Positions 1 to 9,255 are shown, counted from the stretch's first letter. The stretch is DNA of 37,613 bases from Planctomycetota bacterium (GCA_012719085.1 JAAYBA010000274.1:1-37613); one strand, 5' to 3'. The notes: generated from the letters alone by a model not told the origin. Numbers and translations: made by a program.

Positions 1-752
1 AGAATCTCATTTTCCTGTTGCCAGTCGTAGACGACGGCGTCGAACCGGCAGACCGCAACACACTCGGCGCAGCCGATGCACTTGTCCTGGTCGATGTGGG
101 CCTGGACGTCGTCGAGGGTGATGGCATCGGCGGGGCAGTGCTGCCGGCATTCGCCGCAGCGGGTACACTTGCCCTTCTTGACATGCGGCTTGAGCGACGC
201 ATGCTGGCGCATCTTGCCCTTGCGGCTGGAGCAGCCCATCCCCAGCGTCTTGATCGTCGCGCCAACGCAGGTGGCGCAGTGGCCGGTGAAATGTGCGATC
301 GACAGGATCGACTGGCATCGGACGATGTCGGCGGCGATCATCACCTCCTTGTCCAACTCGCCTTCGATGGGCACCGCCGTCTCGGCGGTCCCGAACAGAC
401 CATCGGGGGCGATGAACGGCACGCCCAGCCCCTCGACGTTGAAACCCCGCTCGGTCGCCAGGACCGTGTGGTCGATGGCGTTGTGCCGTCGGCCCGTGTA
501 CAGCGTGCTGGTGTCGGTGATGAACGGCTTGGTCTTCAGGGCCAGAAGCTCCTCGACGAGCCCCTTGAGGCACGGGGCCTTGATATAGGTATTGTTGGTC
601 TGCTCGCCGACGTGGACCTTCACGGCGGTGAAGTCGTTCTGCCTGAAGCAGTCCGCAAAGCCCCCCGCCCGGAACAGGGCGCGGGCCTTCTGCGAGACCG
701 AGGTCTCGCCCTCGGCCATCGACGCTTTGACGAAATACACCTTCGAACTCAA
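1..752 (-). CDS. DUF362-family 4Fe-4S ferredoxin-like protein, 3' end outside window
   Basis: The reading frame stays open to the left edge, giving 250 codons without a stop. The N-terminal part matches the DUF362 family (residues start SSKVYFVKAS). Two 4Fe-4S ferredoxin motifs follow near the visible end: CTRCGECRQHCP at about residues 204-215 and CIGCAECVAVC about 20 residues later. Such proteins are thought to handle iron-sulfur clusters or electron transfer, but substrates are unknown. The start is a TTG at 752. An in-frame TGA lies seven codons upstream with no ATG or GTG between, and a purine-rich GGGAAGGG sits just before the TTG. The C-terminus is not visible. A minus-strand promoter candidate lies about 285 bases upstream. 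Family call is firm; exact role is unknown. Confidence 0.87.
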   Translation of the reverse strand, partial: MSSKVYFVKASMAEGETSVSQKARALFRAGGFADCFRQNDFTAVKVHVGEQTNNTYIKAPCLKGLVEELLALKTKPFITDTSTLYTGRRHNAIDHTVLATERGFNVEGLGVPFIAPDGLFGTAETAVPIEGELDKEVMIAADIVRCQSILSIAHFTGHCATCVGATIKTLGMGCSSRKGKMRQHASLKPHVKKGKCTRCGECRQHCPADAITLDDVQAHIDQDKCIGCAECVAVCRFDAVVYDWQQENEI

Positions 753-1035
753 TTTCCGCCCTTCCCAGAATCAGCCGAGCCATACCCGCCCGTCGGCTCC
801 ATCCTATACCCGTCCCGACCCCCAGACATAACAGATTGGGTTTGATTGGCTTCGTTCGCAACGGCATATCCCGTTGCCATTCCTCCCATAACCACCTTCT
901 ACAACGGGCCTTACCCGCGTTCTGCAGTTTCCCGAATTGGCTTTGTTTCGCACGGCGACCACCTGAGGCAGTCACGATCCCCCGACCTGAAATTGCCTAT
1001 CAACCATTTGCAGTTGTCAATTCAGTTGCGTAGCT

Positions 1036-1065
1036 ATCATATTCACATTCCGTCTCATTCGTCAA
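1036..1065 (-). promoter_or_regulatory. sigma-70-like promoter for the DUF362 gene
   Basis: On the minus strand TTGACG (1065-1060) and TATGAT (1041-1036) are separated by 18 bases. Each hexamer matches five of six consensus positions. It faces the DUF362 gene; transcription would start near 1029. Confidence 0.5.
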
Positions 1066-1383
1066 CCCCCTTTCCCGTAAACGGCACCATTTTCTTGCCC
1101 CCGTCGCCGACCGCTGAAGTGAGTTCAGACCGACCGATGACGCTCCCGGCCGATACCTCACATTGCCACGCGGCCGGTACAACAATCGAATGGAGTGGAC
1201 CGTGGTGCGTTTGAGCAGACCGTGCGATCGGAGACAGGCGTGAAGAGGAGACGAATGCTCGCTATCGTGGCCGGTGGGGGGATTGGCCCTGCCTTGAGGC
1301 AGGGGGCAGGGTTCTAAGCGATGCCGGCGGGGCGCACGGAACCAAGGGACCCTACGGGGGATCTAACGGTGAAGGTTCGGCCA

Positions 1384-1416
1384 GATGCGCCGACCGGGGG
1401 AACCGGTCGGCGCATC
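1384..1416 (-). terminator. strong hairpin terminating the autotransporter gene
   Basis: A perfect 14-bp stem (GATGCGCCGACCGG and its complement) encloses a 5-base loop. It lies 18 bases beyond the autotransporter stop. No clear T-run follows on the minus strand, so it is a probable rather than classical intrinsic terminator. Confidence 0.6.
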
Positions 1417-1433
1417 GGCCTTCTGTCGTGTGG

Positions 1434-4400
1434 TTACCAGCGGTACTGGAGACCGCCGCTGATCAGATGCGCGGTGTCGTCGGCATTCAGCCGGGTATCG
1501 TAATCCACATAGAGCCGCGTGCTGCGATTCAGTTCGGCGCCGAGACCGAGGCCGAGAACGGCACTGTCCCTGTCGATGCTCTCATTGCGGATATTGAAGA
1601 CCACGGTCGGATCGCTGGCGAAGTACGTGTTCACATCGGACCGCGTATCGCCGAACTCGTGCAGCCAGCGGGCCCGGAACTGCACGGCCAGACGGCTGGT
1701 GGCGCTGTCGCGGAGCAGGTCCTTGCTCACTTTGGCGCCGAGCGAGCCGATGTAGGACTCGAAGCTCTGGCGTTTGAAGCCCAAGGCAGCGTCGCCACCG
1801 GACTCGCGGTAGTTGTCCAGACCGAGATAGGAGAGCTGGAAGCTGGCCAGCGGCTGGACCAGCCAGCCCCCGACGTGCCGCCAATCAAAACCGGTCTCGA
1901 AGTAACCGCTGACGGCATAGCCGCCGAACTCGCCTTCGAGCCGCTCGTCGGTCAGATCGACATAGCGCTGTGTGTCGTAGTCGAGATCGCTGTAGGTCAG
2001 GAGCGAATCGAGGTAGGCACGGCCGGTGTTGACGCTGCCGTAAAAGCCGAAGTGCATTGCCCGCAGATCGCTGTCGTCCCGTGAGCGGTCGTAATTGACA
2101 TGGGTATCGGCATAGCCGCCGGTCAGACCGATCAGCAGCGTTTCGGTGAACTGGTAATCGAGCCCGACACTGAGGCCGTAGGTCCTGTAGTCGTAGCCGG
2201 GGGCTTCGAGGCTGTGGTCCCGATTGCCGAAGAGGCCATACCCCTTGGCCCAGAATCCCCACGGGCTGTCGCTCAGATAAGGGCTGCCGTTGCCGACGGC
2301 GAAGCCGTAGCCGCCCATGTCGATATCATACGACATCCGGCTGCCCGCCGTCCCGTCGGGACCCGCCGAGCCGGACAACTGCGAACCGTTCCAACTGCCC
2401 GAGGCGACCACAGCACTGGGATTCCGCAGCCGGCTGGAAACGCTGCCGAGGAACCGTCCCGTCCCGGCCGCTGCAATCGGCGCCAGCGACGGCCGGGTCC
2501 GTCCGGCGAGCTGGTCGTAGTGGCCCAGCAGCTCTTCGTTCGTCTCGACCATCTGAAGATCCGCGGTGATCGTGTTGCCGCCTTCGTCGGCGATCTCCTG
2601 CAATCCGCCGGCAACCTGGCGCTGGTTGTACGTCCGCAGGAGGGTTGGGTCGTCAAACCGCATCGCGTCGATGTACAGCCACACGGCGTTGGGCTCGTAG
2701 TCCAGCCCGATTTCATTGAAGTAGAGGGTCAAGAGGGCCGTATCGAGGACGTCGAACTCACCGGTCACCGAATTGGCGTCGATGATCGCGTACTCCTGCG
2801 TCCCGACAACGGTGCCCACGGACAGGACTCGTACGGTGGAACCTTCGTCGATCGTCACGTCTCCGGTGGCTGCCAGTTGATCGGCCTCGGTGCCGCCGAT
2901 CTGGACCTCGAAGACGGAATTGGGCTCGAAGACCACGTCGCCCTGAACGGTCAGCGTCCCGATGCCGTCGTCGCCGGGGGCGATGGTGCCATAGTTGTGG
3001 ACGGTCGTCGGCACCGTCACTGTGACCGTACCGTCGCCGGTCAACGTACCGGTTTCCCAGACGATCACCTCGTCGGCGATCACCCGGCCGCCATCGTTGA
3101 CGGCCAGCACACCGGTGCCCATCGCCTGCGTGTCGTTGCCGCCAACGTACAGGTTCTCGTCAACGAGCCACCGCGAGGCATCACCGGTCACCGTCACCGT
3201 GCCGACGCTGTCCACGCTGTCGGCAGCGATCATACCACTAGTACTGGTCACCTCGCCACCGTCGCTGATAACCAGCGTTCCGTCGCCATCATAGCCGACA
3301 TAGAGGTCGCCTTCGACGTCCCAGAGCGAGTCGCTGCCCGTGACCGTAGCGGTGCCCGTTCCCGACCAGAACGCGCCGATCCAAGCCGCGGTGCTGTTCA
3401 TCTGCGCGCCGTCGGAGATCGTCAAGTCACCCTCGCCCCAGGCGCCGATATAGACATCGTTGGCATCCAAGACGGAGCCGGCGCCGGTGACCGTCGCCAC
3501 GCCGACACCAAGGTCCTGCGCCTGTCCAATGAAGACGGTGTTGGCATCCAGAACGCCCCCGCCCGAGATGAGCAAAGTCCCGGTGTTATACGCCCCGACA
3601 ACCACCTCATTGGCGTCCACAGCGCCCCCATTGGCGATCGTCAAGGAACCTTCGCCCACGTAGCCGACGGACAAGTCGCCGTCCACCATCCACGAAGAAT
3701 TCGGATCCGAGACCGTCACGGTTCCCGTACTGCCTTCCAGGTATCCGATGTAGCTGTTCTCGCTGAATACCGTACCACCGTCGAGGATATCCAGGGTCCC
3801 ATCGCCACTGTAGCCGACGTAGAGGGTCCAGCTACCGCCCGCCTGGAGGTAAGAGTCTTCCCCGGTAACCGTCACCGTACCGGTTCCTTCGGGCGTCTCC
3901 TCGATCTCTTCGTCCAGGATGCTCGCATCGAAGCCACCAATGTAGACTTCGCTCGCATAGACCTCACCGCCGTCGGAGATGGTCAGATCGCCGTCGCCGA
4001 AGGCGCCGACGGCCAACGCCTGGGAGATCGCCCACTGCGAGCCGGCGCCCGTGACCGTCGCGGTCCCGGTACTGCCCTCATCGGCGCCGACGGCCGCATA
4101 CTCGCTCGTTACGACACCACCTTCGTTGACATCGAGCGTGCCGGTGCCCGTGTAACCCACATGAAGAAAGTCATCGACGTCCAGTTCCGACCCTGTACCA
4201 GTGACGGTAACGACCCCAATGCCCTCAGGGATATCGTTCATATCCGGATCGCCCATCGCGTCGATATCGAAGCCTCCGATATAGACCTCGTTGGCGTCGA
4301 CGAGACCGCCGGCCGCAATCGTCATGGTACCCCGTCCGAACGCTCCGACGGTCAAACCTTCCGCGATCGTCCATTCGGAGTCAGTCCCGGTGATCGTAGC

Positions 4401-6662
4401 GGTGCCGGTACTGCCCGCGTCGGCGCCCACGGCACCGTACTCACTTGTGACCACACCGCCATCATTGACGTCGAGCGTGCCGGTGCCCGTGTAGCCCACG
4501 TAGAGGAACTCATCGACATCCAGACGCGATCCCGCTCCCGTCACGCTGATTGTTCCGGTGCCCAGGGGATCCCCGAAATCCGCCAACATGTCGGGGTCCA
4601 TGTCGTCCGGCATCTCGCCTCCGCCGATGCGAACCTCCCGGGTCGTCACCTGACCGCCGTTGGCCACCGTCACATCGCCCTGCCCCCAGAATCCGACGGA
4701 CAGTTCCTCCGTCGAAAGCAGGGAATCGGGGTCTTCCACCGTCACGGTGCCGACCGCATCCGGCCCACCGCCGACAACGACCATCTCGCTGTCGACCTGT
4801 CCGCCATCGTTCACGTCGAGAGTGCCGTCGCCGAAATAGCCGATGAAGAGGCTATCGTCGGCGGCAACCACCAGACGCGAGTCGGCCCCGGTCACGATTA
4901 CCGTGCCGGTGCCGTTGGGCAGCAGATCGGGATCGTAACCCTCATCGGTCATCAACTCCAGAGGCGCTCCGCCGACGTACACATCATAGGCTGAAACCTG
5001 GCCGCCTCCGGCGATGGTCAGATCGCCCTGTCCGTAGACACCCACGGTCAATTCGTCGTCGATCGTCCACGTCGAGGTCAAGCCTCGCACGGTGGCGGTA
5101 CCCACGGCATCGGGACCGACGCCGAGTTCGGCCCAGCCGCTGACCACCTGGCCGCCGTCGTTGACGTCCAGCGTACCGTCGCCCCAGAGGCCGACGGACA
5201 GACCGTCCGATTCCAGAACCGCCTCGGTGATCACCGTGATGGTCCCTGTCCCTTCCGGCAACACGGCGTCGGGGTCCAGGAAGTCGGCGAGCGTCTCGAA
5301 GCCCTCTGCGGGGATGTAGCCACCGATCTGCACGTCCCCAGCCGTCACCCGGCCGCGGTCGGACACCACCAGCGTGCCCTCACCGGCACCGCCGACGGTA
5401 AGCACATCGTTCACGTCCCATTGCGAGCCGTCGCCCGTGACCGTGACGGTCCCCACGCTGTCGGCACTGAAGCCGAGCATACCTGACTCGCTGGTGACCA
5501 CGCCGGTGTCGCTGATCTCCAGCGTGCCGGTGCCCGTATAGCCGACGTACAGGTCGCCGGAGAGGTCCCAGCGGGAATCGGCCCCCGTCACTTCCACCGT
5601 ACCGGTTCCATCGAGCGGATCATCGCCGAGGAACGGGCTCATATCGACATGCGGCGCCTCAAGGTCCACACCACCGATGTAGGCATCGGTGGTCGTGACC
5701 TGCCCGCCACTGGTTATGCTCAGGGTCCCGTCGCCCATGATTCCAACGGCCATCGCATCGGTGTTGGTCCACGTGCCACCGCTGCTGACCTCGACGGTGG
5801 CCACACTGTTGGGCCCGACGGCAATGCCGCTCTCCAGGCTGTTCAGAGTCCCACCGTCGGTGACGAACAGGTCGGCGTTGCCGAAGACACCGACACCGAA
5901 GCTCCCGGTGTTGTCCCACAGAGAATTCGCATCGCGGACGGTGCCCAAGCCATAGCTGCCGGCGTAGTAGCCAAGGACGCCATAGAAGCTGCTGACCTGG
6001 CCGCCGTTGGTGATCTGGATTTCGCCCTGCCCATCATACCCCACGGAGATCGACTCGTTCGCACTCAGGTGTGAGCCAGGGTCCGTGACGATAACATCGC
6101 CCATGCCGGTCGCTGCATCACCGACATAGACGTCCGACGCCTCGACGAGTCCACCGTCTTCGATGGTCAGCAGGCCGGTGCCCTCATAACCGACCTCCAG
6201 ATGCTCGTCGATCGTCCAGGCCGAACCGGCACCCGTCACCGTCGCTTCTCCGGTGCTGCCTGCGTCGTTGCCCAGGACACCATCGTAGCTGCTGACCTGG
6301 CCGCCGGAGTTGATCGTCAGGGTGCCGAATCCCTCAAACCCGACGACGAGCCATTCGGAGTTGATCCAGGAAGAGTCAGGTCCGGTAATCGTCGCGCTCC
6401 CTGTAACGCCGGCATAGCTGCCGATCACACCGTCTGCATTGGAGACCGAGCTTCCGCCGTCAACAGTCAACGCACCGTTGTCATCATTTCCCACATAGAG
6501 ATTGCCTTCGAGAATCCACGGGTCCGAGGCGTCGTAAGCCGGAAGCACCTGCCCGGCGGGAGTGATGGCGGCGCGGGCCTGATTCGCACCGAGCAGGCCC
6601 ATGCCTGCCAGCAGAAAAGCACAGGCAATGATTCGGATGCATCCCTTCGCTCGTTTGGTCAT
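1434..6662 (-). CDS. giant autotransporter (type V secretion) with about 22 beta-helix repeats
   Basis: This encodes a 1742-residue surface protein. Residues 1-31 form a signal peptide (MTKRAKGC, then a hydrophobic core ending in ARA). The passenger carries about 22 repeats of the pattern xVGxxGxGTLxIxxGGxV followed by GTxTVTGxxSxW, as in passenger-associated beta-helix repeats. About the last 270 residues read as an autotransporter beta-barrel, with alternating amphipathic strands ending in aromatic residues (final QYRW). A longer frame begins at 6815, but the ATG at 6662 is preceded by AAAGGA with good spacing and starts the signal peptide; an ATG at 6680 is also possible. Alternating passenger repeats bear acidic inserts. 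A hairpin follows the stop. Adhesion or surface-layer roles are typical of the family; the ligand is unknown. Confidence 0.9.
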   Translation of the reverse strand: MTKRAKGCIRIIACAFLLAGMGLLGANQARAAITPAGQVLPAYDASDPWILEGNLYVGNDDNGALTVDGGSSVSNADGVIGSYAGVTGSATITGPDSSWINSEWLVVGFEGFGTLTINSGGQVSSYDGVLGNDAGSTGEATVTGAGSAWTIDEHLEVGYEGTGLLTIEDGGLVEASDVYVGDAATGMGDVIVTDPGSHLSANESISVGYDGQGEIQITNGGQVSSFYGVLGYYAGSYGLGTVRDANSLWDNTGSFGVGVFGNADLFVTDGGTLNSLESGIAVGPNSVATVEVSSGGTWTNTDAMAVGIMGDGTLSITSGGQVTTTDAYIGGVDLEAPHVDMSPFLGDDPLDGTGTVEVTGADSRWDLSGDLYVGYTGTGTLEISDTGVVTSESGMLGFSADSVGTVTVTGDGSQWDVNDVLTVGGAGEGTLVVSDRGRVTAGDVQIGGYIPAEGFETLADFLDPDAVLPEGTGTITVITEAVLESDGLSVGLWGDGTLDVNDGGQVVSGWAELGVGPDAVGTATVRGLTSTWTIDDELTVGVYGQGDLTIAGGGQVSAYDVYVGGAPLELMTDEGYDPDLLPNGTGTVIVTGADSRLVVAADDSLFIGYFGDGTLDVNDGGQVDSEMVVVGGGPDAVGTVTVEDPDSLLSTEELSVGFWGQGDVTVANGGQVTTREVRIGGGEMPDDMDPDMLADFGDPLGTGTISVTGAGSRLDVDEFLYVGYTGTGTLDVNDGGVVTSEYGAVGADAGSTGTATITGTDSEWTIAEGLTVGAFGRGTMTIAAGGLVDANEVYIGGFDIDAMGDPDMNDIPEGIGVVTVTGTGSELDVDDFLHVGYTGTGTLDVNEGGVVTSEYAAVGADEGSTGTATVTGAGSQWAISQALAVGAFGDGDLTISDGGEVYASEVYIGGFDASILDEEIEETPEGTGTVTVTGEDSYLQAGGSWTLYVGYSGDGTLDILDGGTVFSENSYIGYLEGSTGTVTVSDPNSSWMVDGDLSVGYVGEGSLTIANGGAVDANEVVVGAYNTGTLLISGGGVLDANTVFIGQAQDLGVGVATVTGAGSVLDANDVYIGAWGEGDLTISDGAQMNSTAAWIGAFWSGTGTATVTGSDSLWDVEGDLYVGYDGDGTLVISDGGEVTSTSGMIAADSVDSVGTVTVTGDASRWLVDENLYVGGNDTQAMGTGVLAVNDGGRVIADEVIVWETGTLTGDGTVTVTVPTTVHNYGTIAPGDDGIGTLTVQGDVVFEPNSVFEVQIGGTEADQLAATGDVTIDEGSTVRVLSVGTVVGTQEYAIIDANSVTGEFDVLDTALLTLYFNEIGLDYEPNAVWLYIDAMRFDDPTLLRTYNQRQVAGGLQEIADEGGNTITADLQMVETNEELLGHYDQLAGRTRPSLAPIAAAGTGRFLGSVSSRLRNPSAVVASGSWNGSQLSGSAGPDGTAGSRMSYDIDMGGYGFAVGNGSPYLSDSPWGFWAKGYGLFGNRDHSLEAPGYDYRTYGLSVGLDYQFTETLLIGLTGGYADTHVNYDRSRDDSDLRAMHFGFYGSVNTGRAYLDSLLTYSDLDYDTQRYVDLTDERLEGEFGGYAVSGYFETGFDWRHVGGWLVQPLASFQLSYLGLDNYRESGGDAALGFKRQSFESYIGSLGAKVSKDLLRDSATSRLAVQFRARWLHEFGDTRSDVNTYFASDPTVVFNIRNESIDRDSAVLGLGLGAELNRSTRLYVDYDTRLNADDTAHLISGGLQYRW
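3886..5675 (-). repeat. higher-order repeat in the autotransporter passenger: six acidic inserts about 345 bp apart
   Basis: Six insertions rich in Asp, Glu, Met and Pro interrupt every second beta-helix repeat at the same place, after an IGG or VGG and before GTGT or a close variant. Approximate positions are 5605-5675, 5250-5325, 4910-4975, 4558-4622, 4216-4275 and 3886-3940. Examples are EMPDDMDPDMLADF and DIDAMGDPDMNDIPEG. Spacing is close to 115 codons, so the unit is one plain repeat plus one insert-bearing repeat. The insert sequences differ while position and character are conserved. Confidence 0.75.
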
Positions 6663-7060
6663 GACTGAATCCTTTCTCATGAACTCCGACCGCTCGTCAT
6701 ACAACAGACTGTCCCGCAGGACACAGCGATTCTCAAAACCCGATGATCGACCGGACGGCAGTGATTCTGGCGCCCCGTCATAGACTGCCACGATGACACC
6801 TCGAAACAACAACAATTCCCTCTGCTGGAGCCGAAGAGAGAGTATCTCCCAGCGACCATCAGACTCGTGGACTCATCACTATTCTACTTCGGCGCGTCGT
6901 CCGGTTTTTCTCCAATATATTCCACAGGAAATCGTAGCGCATAAGCATAGAAATAGCATAGCTTTGCGCTCTCAATCATGGTCGGAGAGTGAGCCCTCCG
7001 CGATCGTCTGATAAAACCTCGTGCATCACCACAGGCGCCCCCGACATCGATCCACTGTCG
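6663..7060. other. intergenic region upstream of the autotransporter
   Basis: Roughly 400 bases separate the reductase stop from the autotransporter start. The part near 6900-6990 is clearly richer in A and T, as expected of a promoter region for the minus-strand autotransporter. I could not find a well-spaced -35/-10 pair. The in-frame N-terminal extension (6663-6815) does not look like a signal peptide. Confidence 0.5.
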
Positions 7061-7969
7061 CTATGGCACGTCGCGCCCGGTCGAGGCACACCAGATCTCG
7101 AACCACTCATCATGCGGGACGGTCAGTTCGAGGGCCTCGACGGCCTTGTGAATGCGGGAGAGCCGTCCGGTGCCGATGACGGGAACCAGTCGAGCCGGGT
7201 GCACGAGCAACCAGGCCAGGGCCACCTGATCCATCGAGGCCCCACCCAGGCGGCGACCGATCCGGCCCAGGACGTCGCGAAGACGTCGGGCCCGATCGGA
7301 GTCCTCGTGAAACAGCCGGCCGCCGCCCATCGGCGACCAGGCCATCGGCCGAAGGTCCAGCCGCTGACAAAGATCGAGGCTCCCGTCGCTATGGGCGTCG
7401 AGGTGCATCACGGAGTACTCGATCTGGTTCGTCACCAGCGGCACGTCGAGCTTCGAGGCCAGCATCTCGAATTGCGACGGCAGGAAGTTCGAGACCCCGA
7501 AGTGGCGCACTTTGCCTGTACTCTTCAGTTGCAGGAAGGCTTCGTTGACCTGCGCCGGGTCCATTAGCGGATCGGGCCTGTGAATCAACAGCAGGTCGAT
7601 GTAATCGACGCGAAGGTTCTTCAGCGAATTCTCCGCCGAGGCGACGATGTGGGCGGCGGTGGTGTCGTAGCACTTGATGGCGTGGCCCGGGCGATTGCGC
7701 GAGACCAGTTTGATGCCACACTTGGTCACCAACTGAATCTGCGATCGGTCGATCCCGGTGTCGACCAGCGCCCTGCCGAAGAGGGATTCGCAGGTGTAGT
7801 CGCCGTAGATGTCGGCGTGGTCGAATGTCGTGATGCCCACTTCGAGGCAGCCGGTGATCAGCTCTCGAACCTCTGCCTCACCCTTGCTCCAGTCCGCCAG
7901 CCGCCAGAGGCCGTGGACGATTCGGGAACAGCGAGGCCCATTCTCACACAGATCGATCTGAGGAACCAT
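7061..7969 (-). CDS. aldo/keto reductase (YdhF-like)
   Basis: A 302-residue NADPH-dependent oxidoreductase of the aldo/keto reductase superfamily, close in pattern to E. coli YdhF. The catalytic tetrad can be read as Asp50 and Tyr55 (FDHADIYG), Lys83 (VTKCG) and His130 (LLIHRPDP). The GVSNF motif of the barrel and a C-terminal PVIGTGR cofactor-binding segment are also present. Length is normal. The ATG at 7969 has only a weak upstream GGAG. The gene lies downstream of parA on the same strand with a 142-base gap that contains a promoter candidate, so it may be transcribed alone. The physiological substrate cannot be told from sequence. Confidence 0.92.
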   Translation of the reverse strand: MVPQIDLCENGPRCSRIVHGLWRLADWSKGEAEVRELITGCLEVGITTFDHADIYGDYTCESLFGRALVDTGIDRSQIQLVTKCGIKLVSRNRPGHAIKCYDTTAAHIVASAENSLKNLRVDYIDLLLIHRPDPLMDPAQVNEAFLQLKSTGKVRHFGVSNFLPSQFEMLASKLDVPLVTNQIEYSVMHLDAHSDGSLDLCQRLDLRPMAWSPMGGGRLFHEDSDRARRLRDVLGRIGRRLGGASMDQVALAWLLVHPARLVPVIGTGRLSRIHKAVEALELTVPHDEWFEIWCASTGRDVP

Positions 7970-8013
7970 GGTATGAGACTCCGAACGACGTCAAAAGACC
8001 TGTCTTTGGGAGC

Positions 8014-8042
8014 ATCATACAGAAGGACTGGCCGGCGCACAA
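8014..8042 (-). promoter_or_regulatory. promoter candidate for the aldo/keto reductase gene
   Basis: TTGTGC (8042-8037) and TATGAT (8019-8014) on the minus strand are exactly 17 bases apart. The -10 box matches five of six consensus positions; the -35 box matches only the TTG. The predicted leader is about 38 bases. Confidence 0.42.
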
Positions 8043-8111
8043 CCATGCCGCTCACTTCGTGTCCCGTCCGACCGACGGGGAGGGGGAACGCTCGCATCGC
8101 GTCCCGGCGCG

Positions 8112-8906
8112 CTACGTCCCGGCAAAGCTCGGAGCGCTCGTGCGCAGACGGGCTTCGATCTCATCAACCAGCGTGGCGTACTCGCGAGCCGCCTTGCTGT
8201 CAGGGGCAAACGTGAAAATCGACTTGCCCGCATCCGGCGCCTCGACCAGCCGAATCGTCTTATGGATGACCGTGTCGAACACCAGATCGCCAAACAGCTC
8301 GCGCAACTGCAACTGGATCCTGCGGGTGTAGGTCGGTCGGTCCTCGACAAACGTCAACAGCAGCCCCAGCGTCCGCGCCGAGCAGGGGTGAAACCGCTTC
8401 TTGAGCAGCCGGATGGTCTCGAGCAGGCGTTTAAGGCCTTCGAAGGCATAGAAGTGCACCTGCACCGGAATGATCACGTCAGAGCTGGCGACGAGGGCAT
8501 TGAGCATGAGCAGACCCAACGACGGCGGACAATCGATCAGACACATGTCGTAGTGATCGGCGACGCTGTGCAGCCATTCGCCGAGCACAAGCTCCTTGCC
8601 AAGGGCGTTGATCAGCTCCAGTTCGGCCCTGGCCAGCCCCACGTTGCTCGGGGCCAGATCGAGCCACTCGATGTCAGTGCTCACAACCACGCGAGAGATC
8701 GGCAAGTGCTCGCCGGCGAGCCCATCGTAGACGGTCCTCTGAAACGAATCGGGGTCGAAGCCCATGCCCATCGTCGCATGGCCCTGGGGGTCCAGGTCCA
8801 CCAACAGAACACGGCGGCCCGCCTTGGCGAACGCCACAGACAGATTGACCGCAGTGGTCGTCTTGCCACAGCCGCCCTTCTGGTTGACAACAGCGATGAT
8901 CTTCAT
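8112..8906 (-). CDS. ParA/Soj-family ATPase
   Basis: A 264-residue deviant-Walker ATPase. Residues 10-17 read KGGCGKTT, with the signature first lysine of the ParA/MinD group. Walker A' is LLVDLDPQG (residues 34-42) and Walker B is CLIDCPPSLG near residue 120. These proteins dimerise on ATP, bind DNA or membrane and position chromosomes, plasmids or other cargo. No parB-like gene adjoins it and there is no N-terminal DNA-binding extension, so it may be an orphan ParA acting on a non-chromosomal cargo. A parB elsewhere is equally possible. The start ATG is unambiguous because the Walker motif lies ten residues in. Confidence 0.93.
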   Translation of the reverse strand: MKIIAVVNQKGGCGKTTTAVNLSVAFAKAGRRVLLVDLDPQGHATMGMGFDPDSFQRTVYDGLAGEHLPISRVVVSTDIEWLDLAPSNVGLARAELELINALGKELVLGEWLHSVADHYDMCLIDCPPSLGLLMLNALVASSDVIIPVQVHFYAFEGLKRLLETIRLLKKRFHPCSARTLGLLLTFVEDRPTYTRRIQLQLRELFGDLVFDTVIHKTIRLVEAPDAGKSIFTFAPDSKAAREYATLVDEIEARLRTSAPSFAGT

Positions 8907-9255
8907 GGTCCGGTCCCTACATATCCTGCCTCTAGCGCCGCAGGAGCGTCTGCTCGCTCATCGGCCAGATCCGCATCGCACTGAACCGATACGGCGTCAC
9001 GGCACTGCAACCTCACTTCGCACCGAAACCACGCCCGATAACAGAAGGCCTGCGACAGGACAGACAAAGGGCCGCGCGACCACAGTGCGCACGGCGTCAC
9101 GAGCAAATCGAGACAAGATGGAAGAGCAAGGTGAACAAGCGAAGATCGCGCCTACGACATGCAGAACGAAGATATGACTTCAATCACCCCCAAGCCCCAT
9201 TCACCCCATAACTCCGATATATATGCTATTCAAATTAACATGGACGGCCGTCAAA

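Larger units (their letters stand above)
753..1433. other. intergenic region between the autotransporter and the DUF362 gene
   Basis: About 680 bases without a convincing gene. Short plus-strand frames here have no family resemblance and no ribosome site. It holds the terminator hairpin at 1384-1416, a second smaller hairpin at 1287-1304 (CCCTGCC, loop TTGA, GGCAGGG) and the minus-strand promoter candidate at 1036-1065. If that promoter is used, the DUF362 mRNA has a leader of roughly 277 bases. Confidence 0.6.

Noticed and set aside
846-1214. 122-codon plus-strand frame in the intergenic gap
   Set aside because: No ribosome site, no family resemblance and Pro/Ser-rich low-quality sequence.
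2100-4994. 964-codon plus-strand frame opposite the autotransporter
   Set aside because: It mirrors the repetitive GC-rich autotransporter, has no signal, no family resemblance and no ribosome site. The minus strand has clear domains.
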